Notes under the pieces: generated by a model
Seen by the model: the letters and a program-made list of their open reading frames with translations, nothing else
What the model was told of the DNA's origin: nothing
Database searches by the model: none
Origin: DATDAH01 sp963823495
Lineage (GTDB): Bacteria > Actinomycetota > Acidimicrobiia > Acidimicrobiales > DATDAH01
NCBI GenBank assembly: GCA_963823495.1
Contig: CAWGLV010000001.1
Coordinates: forward strand, 3,767,140-3,831,139
Length of the DNA stretch: 64,000 nt
Reading direction: 5' to 3'
Shown here: positions 35,391 to 45,818 of the stretch, one piece after another
How positions within the stretch are numbered: the stretch's first letter is position 1
How the letters are laid out: each line of letters starts with the position of its first letter
Translations under genes and position numbers: made by a program

Positions 35391-35494
35391 CCGCGCGACA
35401 CCCGGAGCCCTCCGGGTCCGCAGAGGTCGCGCATGGGCGCGCCGTCGTGGTCTAGGTTGCTCTGGCACCTTCACACGTAGCACAGGGAGGCAAC

Positions 35495-36004
35495 GTGGAT
35501 CTCAGCAAGCTCTCACTCGGGGACAAGTTGATCGCCGGATCGGCGATCGGTCTCTTCATCTTCTCGTTCCTGCCCTGGTTCACCGTGTCCGTCGAGGGCG
35601 GCGCCGTGTTCGGCGACTTCAGCCGGGACTTCAGCGGCTGGGACGTCGGGTTCCTCTGGGGACGGCTCCCCGTCTTCCTCGCCGTGCTGATGGCGGCCTA
35701 TGTCGGCGTCAAGGCGTTCGCGCCCGACACCAAGCTGCCCAGCCTGCCGGTCGCCTACGGGCAGGCGCTGCTCGGCGTCGGCGTCCTGGCTGCCTTCCTC
35801 GTCATCCTCAAGCTCCTCATCGGCGAGGACGCAGGAGTACCGGGCGGCCTCGACGGCACCGGCATCGAGATCAGTCGGGCCTACGGGTTGTTCCTGTCTG
35901 TCCTGGCCACCGTCGGCCTGGCCGTCGGCGGCTTCTTCAAGATGCAGGAGGGCGAGGACGACAGCGGTGGCGGTGGCGGCGACGCTCCGCCGACCACCTT
36001 CTGA
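35495..36004 (+). CDS. Small four-helix membrane protein of unknown function
   Basis: A 169-residue protein with about four membrane helices (LIAGSAIGLFIFSFLPWF, LPVFLAVLMAAYVGVKAF, ALLGVGVLAAFLVILKLLI and AYGLFLSVLATVGLAVGGFF) and a glycine/acidic tail ending in DAPPTTF. The FLPWFTV after the first helix is common in small actinobacterial membrane proteins of unknown role. GTG start with a GGGAGG ribosome site 8 bases upstream and a TAGGTT box at 35452-35457. Divergent from purN and followed by a strong hairpin. Confidence 0.75.
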   Translation: MDLSKLSLGDKLIAGSAIGLFIFSFLPWFTVSVEGGAVFGDFSRDFSGWDVGFLWGRLPVFLAVLMAAYVGVKAFAPDTKLPSLPVAYGQALLGVGVLAAFLVILKLLIGEDAGVPGGLDGTGIEISRAYGLFLSVLATVGLAVGGFFKMQEGEDDSGGGGGDAPPTTF

Positions 36005-36020
36005 TCACCCTGATCTGACG

Positions 36021-36052
36021 ACGGCCCCGTCGCCTCCGGGCGGCGGGGCCGT
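36021..36052 (+). terminator. GC-rich terminator hairpin
   Basis: A 14-bp stem (36021-36034 with 36039-36052, one G-T pair) and a 4-base loop lie 17 bases after the stop of the membrane protein gene. A short TTG follows rather than a U-tract. Confidence 0.7.
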
Positions 36053-36244
36053 TGCGCGTCGGGGACGTTGCGGAGCGGGGCTGGTCCTCGGGCCGGCGGA
36101 CAACAGTGCCCGCCGGCCGACCAGCCGGGCGACCCACGGCAAGCACGGGGGCGTGGGGCCGGACTGCCGGTCGTCGGGGCGGGCGAGCCCTGGCTTCGCA
36201 AGCTGCGTGGCAGGGCGGACCCGATTCGGCCGACCCCAGATTCG

Positions 36245-36287
36245 TTGGAGGCAATAGGGGGCGGATTCCGCCCCCTATTGCCTCCAA
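36245..36287. terminator. Perfect 20-bp hairpin in the gap between convergent genes
   Basis: Two perfectly complementary 20-base arms (36245-36264 and 36268-36287) with a 3-base loop. It lies in the 487-base gap 36005-36491 between the convergent membrane-protein and sucD genes. The rest of that gap is GC-rich and I see no gene in it. It may stop transcription in both directions. Confidence 0.65.
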
Positions 36288-36491
36288 TGCGGTACGGCGG
36301 GGGCGGGTGGGCCCGGGGGGACCACGGCGGGTGGGCGTTCGGCCCCGAGCATGCCCGGCGGGCCCCGGTTGGCCTGGCCCGACCACCCACACGCCCCCGA
36401 CCGACCCCAGCGCGACCCCACGCCCCCCATCCCCGCGTCGTTCGGCAGCTCAGACCACTCGCGGCATCGGCGGGGCCGTTGGCGCGCCCGG

Positions 36492-37376
36492 TTACAGACC
36501 GGCGACGACGGCGGCCATGAGCTCGCCGGCTTCGGTGGGGTTCTCGCCCACTTCGGCGCCCGCCGCGCGCAGGGCGGTCATCTTGGCCTCGGCGGTGCCC
36601 TTGCCCCGGCTGACGATGGCACCGGCGTGGCCCATCTTCTTGCCGGGGGGGGCGGTGACCCCGGCGATGTAGGAGACCACGGGCTTGGTCATCGACGAGG
36701 CGATGAACTCCGCCGCCTCCTCCTCGGCCGACCCACCGATCTCGCCGATCATCATCACGGCCCGGGTCTCGGAGTCGGCCTCGAAGCGCTCGAGGCAGTC
36801 GATGAACGAGGTTCCCGGCACAGGGTCCCCGCCGATGCCGACGCAGGTGGTCTGGCCGATGCCCTTCTGGGTCAGCTCGTGCAGGGCCTGATAGGTCAGG
36901 GTCCCGGAACGGCTCACGATGCCGACCGGGCCGCCCCCCATGGCGATCTCGCCGGCGGTGATGCCGATGTTGCACCTTCCGGGGCTGATGATCCCCGGGC
37001 AGTTCGGCCCCAGGAGCTGGACGTCGGGGTGGTCCCGCTTCAGCACGTTGAAGAACCGGGCCTCGTCCTGGGCGGGGACGCCCTCGGTGATGACCACGAT
37101 CAACTTCACGCCGCCCTCGGCAGCCTCGTGCACGGCGGCCTCGACCCCCGGGGCCGGGATGAAGATGCACGAGGTGTCCGCCCCCGTCTCGGTCACGGCC
37201 TCGGCCACGTCGGCGAAGACGGGGATGCCCTCCACGTCGCTGCCGGCCTTCTTGGGGTTGGTGCCGGCCACCACCTGGGTGCCGTACTCCCGGTTGCGCA
37301 GGCCGTAGAAGCGGCCGTTGGACCCGGTCAGGCCCTGGTAGACGACCTTGGTGTTCTCGTCGACGAAGATCGCCAT
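36492..37376 (-). CDS. sucD: Succinyl-CoA synthetase alpha subunit
   Basis: Carries the phosphohistidine of the TCA-cycle substrate-level phosphorylation step. The 294-residue protein has the CoA-binding YQGLTGSNGRFYGL region, LGPNCPGIISPGRCNIGI, and the phosphorylated histidine in KKMGHAGAIVSRGKG. The start lies 3 bases after the sucC stop. Confidence 0.97.
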   Translation of the reverse strand: MAIFVDENTKVVYQGLTGSNGRFYGLRNREYGTQVVAGTNPKKAGSDVEGIPVFADVAEAVTETGADTSCIFIPAPGVEAAVHEAAEGGVKLIVVITEGVPAQDEARFFNVLKRDHPDVQLLGPNCPGIISPGRCNIGITAGEIAMGGGPVGIVSRSGTLTYQALHELTQKGIGQTTCVGIGGDPVPGTSFIDCLERFEADSETRAVMMIGEIGGSAEEEAAEFIASSMTKPVVSYIAGVTAPPGKKMGHAGAIVSRGKGTAEAKMTALRAAGAEVGENPTEAGELMAAVVAGL

Positions 37377-37379
37377 CGT

Positions 37380-38525
37380 TCAGGCCCCCTTGGCCGCGAG
37401 GGCGACGACGGTGGTCGCGGCCTCGAGCATGGTCGGTTCGGAGATGAGCTTCTCGGAGGCGTGCTCGGCCAGGATGGCTCGCCCCTCCTCGGCGTTGGTG
37501 CCGTCCAGGCGGATGACGATCGGGCTCTCGATCTCGACCCGGGCGAGGGCCTGCACGATGCCGTTGGCCACCTCCTCGCCCCGGGTGATGCCCCCGAAGA
37601 TGTTGATGAAGATGGACCGGACCTTGTCGTCGTTGTTGATGACCTCGAGGGCGCCGGCCATCACCTCCGCGTTGGCCCCGCCTCCGATGTCGAGGAAGTT
37701 CGCCGGGCTGCCCCCGACCTGGCTGACCACGTCGACGGTGCTCATGGCCAGCCCGGCGCCGTTGGCGATGATGCCGACGGAGCCGTCCAGGCCGACGTAC
37801 TGCAGGCCCTTGTCGTGGGCCGCCTGCTCCCGCTCGTCCCGGACCTGGGTGGCCTCGTAGTCGTCCCACTCGTGGCGGAAGGCGGCGCTGTCGTCCAGGG
37901 TCACCTTGGCGTCCAACGCGTGGACCCGGCCGTCCGGGGTGAGGATCAGCGGGTTGATCTCGACGAGGTCGGCGTCGCCGTCGGTGAAGGCGGTGTAGAG
38001 CTTCTGGAGGATGTCGACGGCGCCTTCGGTGGCGTCCGGGTTCAGCTTGGCCGCCGCGACCCACGCCCGGGCGTCGATCTCGGTGAGGCCTTCCGCGGGA
38101 TCGACGTGGATCTTGGCGATGGCGTCGGGGTCGGTGTCGGCCACCTCCTCGATCTCCACCCCGCCCTGGGCACTGAGCATGCCCAGGTGCTTCTTGGCCG
38201 ACCGGTCGAGGGTGAAGCTGGCGTAGTACTCCTCGGCGATGTCGGAGGCGGCCTCGACCCACACGACCTCCACGGTGTGGCCCTTGATGTCCATGCCGAG
38301 GATGGCGGTGGCGTGCTCCCGGGTCTCCTCAGCGCTGTCGGCCAGCTTGATGCCACCGGCCTTGCCGCGACCGCCGACCTGGACCTGGGCCTTCACCACC
38401 ACCGGGTAGCCCAGTGCCTCGGCCGCGGCCACGGCGTCCTCCACCGCGGTCACGGCCCGACCCGCGCTGACCGGGATGCCGAAGGACGCGAAGAACTGCT
38501 TTCCCTGGTACTCGAAGAGATCCAC
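37380..38525 (-). CDS. sucC: Succinyl-CoA synthetase beta subunit
   Basis: ADP- or GDP-binding ATP-grasp subunit. The 381-residue protein has LFEYQGKQFFASFGIPV, VVVKAQVQVGGRGKAGGIK, VEINPLILTPDGRVHALDAK and NIFGGITRGEEVANGIV. The GTG at 38525 lies 8 bases after a TAGGTT box and gives the exact family N-terminus. First gene of sucC-sucD. Confidence 0.97.
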   Translation of the reverse strand: MDLFEYQGKQFFASFGIPVSAGRAVTAVEDAVAAAEALGYPVVVKAQVQVGGRGKAGGIKLADSAEETREHATAILGMDIKGHTVEVVWVEAASDIAEEYYASFTLDRSAKKHLGMLSAQGGVEIEEVADTDPDAIAKIHVDPAEGLTEIDARAWVAAAKLNPDATEGAVDILQKLYTAFTDGDADLVEINPLILTPDGRVHALDAKVTLDDSAAFRHEWDDYEATQVRDEREQAAHDKGLQYVGLDGSVGIIANGAGLAMSTVDVVSQVGGSPANFLDIGGGANAEVMAGALEVINNDDKVRSIFINIFGGITRGEEVANGIVQALARVEIESPIVIRLDGTNAEEGRAILAEHASEKLISEPTMLEAATTVVALAAKGA

Positions 38526-38533
38526 GGCGAAGC

Positions 38534-38539
38534 AACCTA
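38534..38539 (-). promoter_or_regulatory. Leaderless -10 box of sucC
   Basis: TAGGTT on the minus strand, 8 bases before the GTG at 38525. Confidence 0.55.
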
Positions 38540-38628
38540 GTGAGCAGCCCTCACGGCCCGGAAACCCTCGGCGGGACCGGTCAGGCCCGATCAGGCCCCT
38601 GGGACCGGCCGATACCGTCTGCCCGGTC

Positions 38629-39126
38629 ATGAGCAGGGCGACGATGTGGCTACTCGGAACGATCTTCGCCGTCGTTCTGGCGATCTGCGTCGCCGGTGCC
38701 GTACTGGCCATCGCCGCCAACGACCCCGACGTCGACGTGAACCTGGGCGACGACGAGTTCGAGATCGAACAGGTCGAGGCCCGCGCCGCCCTCGTCGCCG
38801 CCGAGGGCGCCCTGCGCTTCGCCGATCCCACGGGTGGCGACCGGCCGATCATCGTCAACCACCTCGGGGGCGATCCCGACACGGGCTGGGTGGCCGTCCT
38901 GGCCATCACCCCCGGCACGAGCGGGTGCATCGTGGACTGGGACAACGACACCGGGGCGTTCGAGGACTGCGAGGGCGAGACCTATCCGCCCGACGGCGAG
39001 GGCCTGGACCAGTTCCCCACCCGGGTCGAGGACAACACCCTCTTCGTCGACCTCGGCCGGGGCCGCGGCAACGAGCCCGAGCCTGGGCCCCCTGAGGACT
39101 CCGTCCTCATCACCGGCGGCAGCTGA
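38629..39126 (+). CDS. Exported or membrane-anchored protein of unknown function
   Basis: A 165-residue protein with an N-terminal membrane helix or uncleaved signal (WLLGTIFAVVLAICVAGAVLA) and an acidic external domain carrying two cysteines (SGCIVDWDN and FEDCEGET) that could pair. I do not recognise it. ATG at 38629; a TACCGT box lies 10 bases upstream. Ends before a perfect hairpin shared with the convergent gene. Confidence 0.65.
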   Translation: MSRATMWLLGTIFAVVLAICVAGAVLAIAANDPDVDVNLGDDEFEIEQVEARAALVAAEGALRFADPTGGDRPIIVNHLGGDPDTGWVAVLAITPGTSGCIVDWDNDTGAFEDCEGETYPPDGEGLDQFPTRVEDNTLFVDLGRGRGNEPEPGPPEDSVLITGGS

Positions 39127-39154
39127 CCTCACCCGGCGTGGCGAACCCATCGTT

Positions 39155-39197
39155 CTCGAGGCGGTCGCTGTCGGTTTCCGACAGCGACCGCCTCGAG
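39155..39197. terminator. Perfect 20-bp hairpin between convergent genes
   Basis: Arms 39155-39174 and 39178-39197 are exact complements with a TTT loop. Located in the 76-base gap between convergent genes, ending 5 bases before the stop of the DUF6687-like gene. It has no U-tract. Probable bidirectional terminator. Confidence 0.75.
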
Positions 39198-39202
39198 GTC
39201 GG

Positions 39203-40201
39203 TCAGCTCGCCGGGGTGTAGGGGTCCCAGGCGGCGGGGGCCGTGGCCAGGTGGCGGGTCAGCCGCTCCAGCACGGCGCCGTGGTCGAGGCCGGACTCGT
39301 CGCCGTCGACGAGGGCGAGCACCGGGGCCAGGTCGCCGACCGGCTCGGCGAACCACCGGGCCCCGTCCGGTTCGGCCGCGGTGAGCTCCTCGGCCAGGGG
39401 GGCGAGGTCGACCCGGGGCTTCGGCCGACGGGAGCGGTACTGGACCCAGGTCTCGTAGCGGTAGGTGAACCGGTACCGGCGGCCCCGCACGACGAGGAGG
39501 GCGAAACGGTCGGTGGCGTTGTTGACCGCCATCGGGTGGATGTCCTCGAAGCGCTGGTCGCTGAAGCGGTGACCCGACCAGTGCGGTCCGGCGTCGGCGA
39601 AGTCCACGACTGCCAGGTCCACCTCGGGATGCTCGGTGATCCGCACTCGGCCGGAGGCGAGGGCGGCCTCGCTCTCGCTCAACGCCTGGTCCTCCTCCTC
39701 CCAGAGGTCCTTCGCGGCGTCAGGATCCGCCGCCAGCTCCGGCAGCCGACCGAGGAGCTCGCGGTAGAGGTCGGCGTCCTCGACCGGCCGGGTGACGGGT
39801 GAGCGCTCCGGGTCGACGAAGGCGTGCACCACCATCGACAGGCGGGCCGCCTCCCGGAAGCGGTAGGTGGCGAAGTCACCGGCGGCGGCCAGGTCCTCCA
39901 ACAGCTCACGGTGGGCCAGGGCGTGATCCGGGGCGCTGAGCGCGTGGATCGCGACCAGGCCGTCCTGGTCGAAGTGGTTGTTGGTCACCAGTTCGGCGTC
40001 ACCGTGCCGATCGGCCCCGCGGTCCAGGTACCGGAACGCCATCTGGGCCGACAGGTCGGCCTCGGTCCCCGGAGGCGACGGAAAGCCCGGCCAGTGGGTC
40101 AGGGTGACGACGGTCCCAGGATTGGGCGAGCCGTCGACCACGACGTTCGGCCGGTCGACCGTGGCGTCGTAGGGCTCGTACCGCAGGGGCATCGGGGACA
40201 T
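39203..40201 (-). CDS. DUF6687-like protein
   Basis: A 332-residue soluble protein. It contains VTNNHFDQDGLVAIHAL, which resembles the metal-binding DHH-type or nano-RNase start (NHFDxDG), and a C-terminal FTYRYETWVQYRSRRPKPRVDL. I place it with the DUF6687 family from memory, without a search. The ATG at 40201 lies 7 bases after a TACCGT box. Function is unknown; the His-Asp-Asp pattern suggests a metal-dependent hydrolase, as inference only. Confidence 0.6.
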   Translation of the reverse strand: MSPMPLRYEPYDATVDRPNVVVDGSPNPGTVVTLTHWPGFPSPPGTEADLSAQMAFRYLDRGADRHGDAELVTNNHFDQDGLVAIHALSAPDHALAHRELLEDLAAAGDFATYRFREAARLSMVVHAFVDPERSPVTRPVEDADLYRELLGRLPELAADPDAAKDLWEEEDQALSESEAALASGRVRITEHPEVDLAVVDFADAGPHWSGHRFSDQRFEDIHPMAVNNATDRFALLVVRGRRYRFTYRYETWVQYRSRRPKPRVDLAPLAEELTAAEPDGARWFAEPVGDLAPVLALVDGDESGLDHGAVLERLTRHLATAPAAWDPYTPAS

Positions 40202-40244
40202 CGGGCGGACGGTACGACCTCGAGCCCGACTCGAGGTCGAGGCC

Positions 40245-41747
40245 CTAGTCGAACAGCGCGAGGAGCTCCTGACGGCGGAGCTTCTGGGTGCCGGTCCGGG
40301 GGAGGTCGTCGACGGCCACGATCCGCCGTGGGGCCTTGTAGTCCGCCAGGTGCTCGCCCACCCACGTCACCAGTTCGTCCGTGGTGACCACGGCGGTCTC
40401 GGTCAGGCGGACGGCGGCCACGGGCACCTCGCCCCGGGTGGCGTCGGGGGCGCCCACCACGCCGGCCTCGACGACCTCGGGGTGGGCCTCCAGCGCCGCC
40501 TCGACCTCGCGGGCGTAGACGGTGTAGCCCCCGTTGAGGATGACGTCCTTCTTGCGGCCCGCGAAGACGGCGGTGCCCAGGACCCCCCGTCGGGCCAGGT
40601 CACCGGTCCGGACCCAACCGTCGTCGGTGACCACGTCCCGGGTCGCCTCGGGCGCGCCCCAGTAGCCCTCGAGCAGGCCCGGTCCGCGGACCCACAACTC
40701 CCCCTCCTGACCGCGGCCGACCGCTCGGCCGTCCTCACCGGTCACCTGGAACCGGTAGCCGGGCAGGGGCAGGCCGAGGGAGTCCCCGAGGCCGACACCG
40801 AGCAGCGGCGGGCTCACCTTGGTGGCCACCCCACCTCCCAGTTCGACCATGCCGTAGCCCTCGACGAAGGCGGCTTCGCCGACCGGGCCCAGGACCGGCA
40901 GCGTGGCGGTGGCCCCGTAGCCCTTGAACCTCCGGGCGAGGTCGCCGGGCATGGCGTCGGCCCCGGAGACCCAGAGCCGCACCGAGGTGAGATCGGCCTC
41001 GGCGGCCCCCCGCTCCTCGAGCATCCGGTACATCGCCGGCACCCCGACGAAGACCGAGGCCCGTCGCTCCTCGATGGCGGCCAGCACCGCGGGCGCCCGG
41101 AAGCGGGGCAGGAACCAGACGGGGATGCCGGCCGCCGCGAGCCCGAGCAGGGTGATGAAGCCCATGATGTGGGCGATGGGCAGGCTGACGACGGCCTCGT
41201 CATCCCGTCCGATCCCCGGCCAGAGAGCCCCTTTGGTCAGCGAACCCACGAGCCCCCGGTGGGAGAGGGCCACGCCCTTGGGCTTCCCCGTCGTGCCCGA
41301 GGTGTAGAAGAGCATCGCGGTCGCCGACGGGTCCCGGGCCAGGGAATGGTCCAGCGGCGGCGCCGGGTCGAGTTGGGTGAGGTCCCGGAGCACGACGGCC
41401 GCCCCGGCGTCGGCGATGACGTGGTCGACCTCCTCGGGTCGCATGTGGGGGTTGATCGGCACGGCGATCCCCCCGGCCCGGCACACCGCCAGGCAGGCCA
41501 GGAACTGGTCGTAGGTGTTCTCGGTGGCCACCACGACCCGGTCGCCTTCGACCACCTCGGCGACCAGGGCCCCGGCCAGGCGGTCGACCCGGTCGGCCCC
41601 CTCCGCCTGGGTCAGGGCCGGCCCGTCCGCCTCCTCGACCAGGCGCTCGTCCCGTCGGATGGCCGCGGACTGCTCGAGGAAGGAGCCGACCGTCGTCCCC
41701 CGACCCGATACGAGGCGGGCACGGGCGAGCAGGGTGTCGACGAGCAC
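40245..41747 (-). CDS. AMP-dependent acyl-CoA synthetase/ligase
   Basis: A 500-residue ANL enzyme that adenylates a carboxylic acid and transfers it to CoA. The P-loop LFYTSGTTGKPKGVALSH, the VEGYGMVELGGG motif, WVRTGDLARRG and the C-terminal catalytic lysine in LPRTGTQKLRRQEL are present. A medium- or long-chain fatty acid is the likely substrate but cannot be fixed. The GTG at 41747 lies 6 bases after TACGGT. Confidence 0.88.
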   Translation of the reverse strand: MLVDTLLARARLVSGRGTTVGSFLEQSAAIRRDERLVEEADGPALTQAEGADRVDRLAGALVAEVVEGDRVVVATENTYDQFLACLAVCRAGGIAVPINPHMRPEEVDHVIADAGAAVVLRDLTQLDPAPPLDHSLARDPSATAMLFYTSGTTGKPKGVALSHRGLVGSLTKGALWPGIGRDDEAVVSLPIAHIMGFITLLGLAAAGIPVWFLPRFRAPAVLAAIEERRASVFVGVPAMYRMLEERGAAEADLTSVRLWVSGADAMPGDLARRFKGYGATATLPVLGPVGEAAFVEGYGMVELGGGVATKVSPPLLGVGLGDSLGLPLPGYRFQVTGEDGRAVGRGQEGELWVRGPGLLEGYWGAPEATRDVVTDDGWVRTGDLARRGVLGTAVFAGRKKDVILNGGYTVYAREVEAALEAHPEVVEAGVVGAPDATRGEVPVAAVRLTETAVVTTDELVTWVGEHLADYKAPRRIVAVDDLPRTGTQKLRRQELLALFD

Positions 41748-41786
41748 GCGCCGACCGTACCCACCGGCCCGTCGGCGGAGCGAGTG

Positions 41787-42185
41787 TCAGGAGATGATGC
41801 CCCCGGCCGTGGGGTCCGACGGCTCGGGGGTGGCGTCACCGAAGGTCGGCATCGGGGCGGCGGTCAACGGCGTCGACCGGGCGCCGAACATCGGGCTCGC
41901 GCCGCCCTCCATCGACTTGAACCACCGGCCGACCCACACGAAGAGCGCGGCGGTGGGCAGGAAGGTGATGACGAAGATCCAGGCCGAGAGCTGCACGCCC
42001 TCCGAGTCGGCCACCAGGGACACGGCCTGGTCACCGAAGGCGTCGTCAGGAACGCCGGCCCGGTCGAGGACCTGCTCGGCGAACCACTCGTCGGCCCCGG
42101 GGAGCACCGCCACCGCGAGCGCTCCCGCGCCGATGAGGACGAACAGGACAGCGGTGAGGTACATGGACCACTTGGCGATCGCCAC
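41787..42185 (-). CDS. Small membrane protein of unknown function
   Basis: A 132-residue protein with two membrane helices (MYLTAVLFVLIGAGALAVAVL and SAWIFVITFLPTAALFVWVGRWF) separated by an acidic loop, and a Pro/Thr/Ser-rich tail. No family recognised. GTG start at 42185, 79 bases downstream of the helicase gene. Confidence 0.6.
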   Translation of the reverse strand: MAIAKWSMYLTAVLFVLIGAGALAVAVLPGADEWFAEQVLDRAGVPDDAFGDQAVSLVADSEGVQLSAWIFVITFLPTAALFVWVGRWFKSMEGGASPMFGARSTPLTAAPMPTFGDATPEPSDPTAGGIIS

Positions 42186-42264
42186 GACACCAGCGAACCA
42201 CGGATCGTCCTTCTCATCCTGAGTAGGAACTACTCAATCTCGAGACGAACGGAACCCCTGCCCG

Positions 42265-44481
<2,217 letters not shown>

Positions 44482-44487
44482 CCGCTC

Positions 44488-44493
44488 ACCCTA
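44488..44493 (-). promoter_or_regulatory. Leaderless -10 box of the helicase gene
   Basis: TAGGGT on the minus strand, 6 bases before the GTG at 44481. Confidence 0.55.
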
Positions 44494-44553
44494 CCGATGC
44501 CCCCGGACGCCCCACGGGCCGCCGACCCGGCGAAGGCGTTACCGTCGCCGCCC

Positions 44554-44829
44554 ATGGCTGACGGCCGCATCGCCCGCCTGCGGTCGCGGGTCGAAGAGGG
44601 TCTCGACCGGGCGATGACCACCGCCTCGCGGCCTGTGGTGATCGCCCGGGCCGTCTACGCACGAGACCGCGACATCAGCGGCGGACCGCTGGCGGGCGCT
44701 CTCGCGTTCCGGCTGTTCGTCCGGCTCGCGGCCTTCGTGGCGGTCCTCGTCGCCATCCTCCGGCTGATGATCGCGGGTGGCGTCCTGAACGCCACGACGC
44801 GCCAACTGCGGGAGGATGCGGCGCCATGA
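44554..44829 (+). CDS. Short protein resembling the N-terminus of YihY/BrkB membrane proteins
   Basis: A 91-residue protein with ARDRDISGGPLAGALAFRLFVRLAAF, similar to the start of YihY/BrkB-type membrane proteins, but ending after one or two helices instead of the usual five or six. The stop overlaps the LLM gene start (ATGA). A TACCGT box lies 8 bases before the ATG. It is either a truncated relic or a genuine short relative; I see no remaining C-terminal part nearby. Confidence 0.55.
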   Translation: MADGRIARLRSRVEEGLDRAMTTASRPVVIARAVYARDRDISGGPLAGALAFRLFVRLAAFVAVLVAILRLMIAGGVLNATTRQLREDAAP

Positions 44830-45764
44830 GCCCGACCCACCCCTTTCGCTTCGGTGTGCAGGCCTCGGGCCCGGCCACCGCCCGGGCGTGGGCCGAGTTG
44901 GCCCGCAGGGTCGAGGACCTCGGCTACTCGACCCTCACCTGCGCCGACCACCTCGATGACCAGTTCGCGCCGATACCCGCGCTGACGGCGGCGGCGCTGG
45001 CCACCACGCGCCTGCGGGTCGGGGCCATGGTCCTGGCCAACGACTACCGCCATCCGGTGCTCGTGGCCAAGGAGGCGGCCACCCTCGACGTGCTCAGCGA
45101 GGGCCGGTTCGAGCTCGGTCTCGGGGCGGGGTGGATGACCACCGACTACGAAGAGGCGGGCATCACCCTGGACCGACCCGGTCGAAGGATCGACCGCCTC
45201 CATGAGGCGGTCACGGTCGTCAAGGCCCTCTTCGCCGCCGGGCCGGTGCACTTCGAGGGTGAGCACTACCGGATCAACGGACTGGAGGGGACGCCCGAGC
45301 CGGTCCAGCGCCCCCATCCTCCGATCGCCATCGGCGGTGGTGGTCCCCGGGTCCTGGCCCTGGCCGCACGCGAGGCCGACATCGTGGGGATCAACGTGAA
45401 CCTCGCGGTCGGGGTGATCGACGACCGAGCGGGGCCCGATGCCACCGAGGAGGCCACCCAGGCCAAGCTCGACATCGTCCGGTCGGCGGCCGGGGAGCGC
45501 TTCGACGACCTCGAGCTCCAGGTCCGGGTCCACGTCGTCGTGGTCACCGACGACCGTCAGGCGACGGCCGAGCTGCTGGCCCCGGCTCTGGGCATCTCCC
45601 CCGAGGCCGCGCTGGCCAGCCCCCACGCACTGGCCGGCTCCGTCGACCAGATCACCGAGGACCTGCTGGCCCGCCGCGAGCGCTGGGGCCTGAGCTACAT
45701 CACCGTCTCCCTCGACGCCCTCGACGCCATGGGCCCCGTCGTCGCCCGGCTGGCGGGGAGGTGA
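44826..45764 (+). CDS. LLM-class F420-dependent oxidoreductase
   Basis: A 312-residue luciferase-like TIM-barrel enzyme. FRFGVQASGPATARAWAELARRVEDLGYSTL, ADHLDDQFAPIPAL, EGRFELGLGAGW and RPHPPIAIGGGGPRVLALAAREADIVGIN follow the actinobacterial F420 subgroup pattern. It would use reduced or oxidised F420, or FMN, on an unknown substrate. Translationally coupled to the short YihY-like gene upstream. Confidence 0.87.
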   Translation: MSPTHPFRFGVQASGPATARAWAELARRVEDLGYSTLTCADHLDDQFAPIPALTAAALATTRLRVGAMVLANDYRHPVLVAKEAATLDVLSEGRFELGLGAGWMTTDYEEAGITLDRPGRRIDRLHEAVTVVKALFAAGPVHFEGEHYRINGLEGTPEPVQRPHPPIAIGGGGPRVLALAAREADIVGINVNLAVGVIDDRAGPDATEEATQAKLDIVRSAAGERFDDLELQVRVHVVVVTDDRQATAELLAPALGISPEAALASPHALAGSVDQITEDLLARRERWGLSYITVSLDALDAMGPVVARLAGR

Positions 45765-45818
45765 CACCGCCTGCTGACGATCGAGCCGAGCCGAAGCGAC
45801 GGGACGCGGCTTGGGGGG

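Noticed and set aside
36052..36500. Several open frames in the gap between the membrane protein gene and sucD
   Set aside because: All overlap each other in different frames, contain the perfect palindrome and have low-complexity Pro/Arg/Gly composition.
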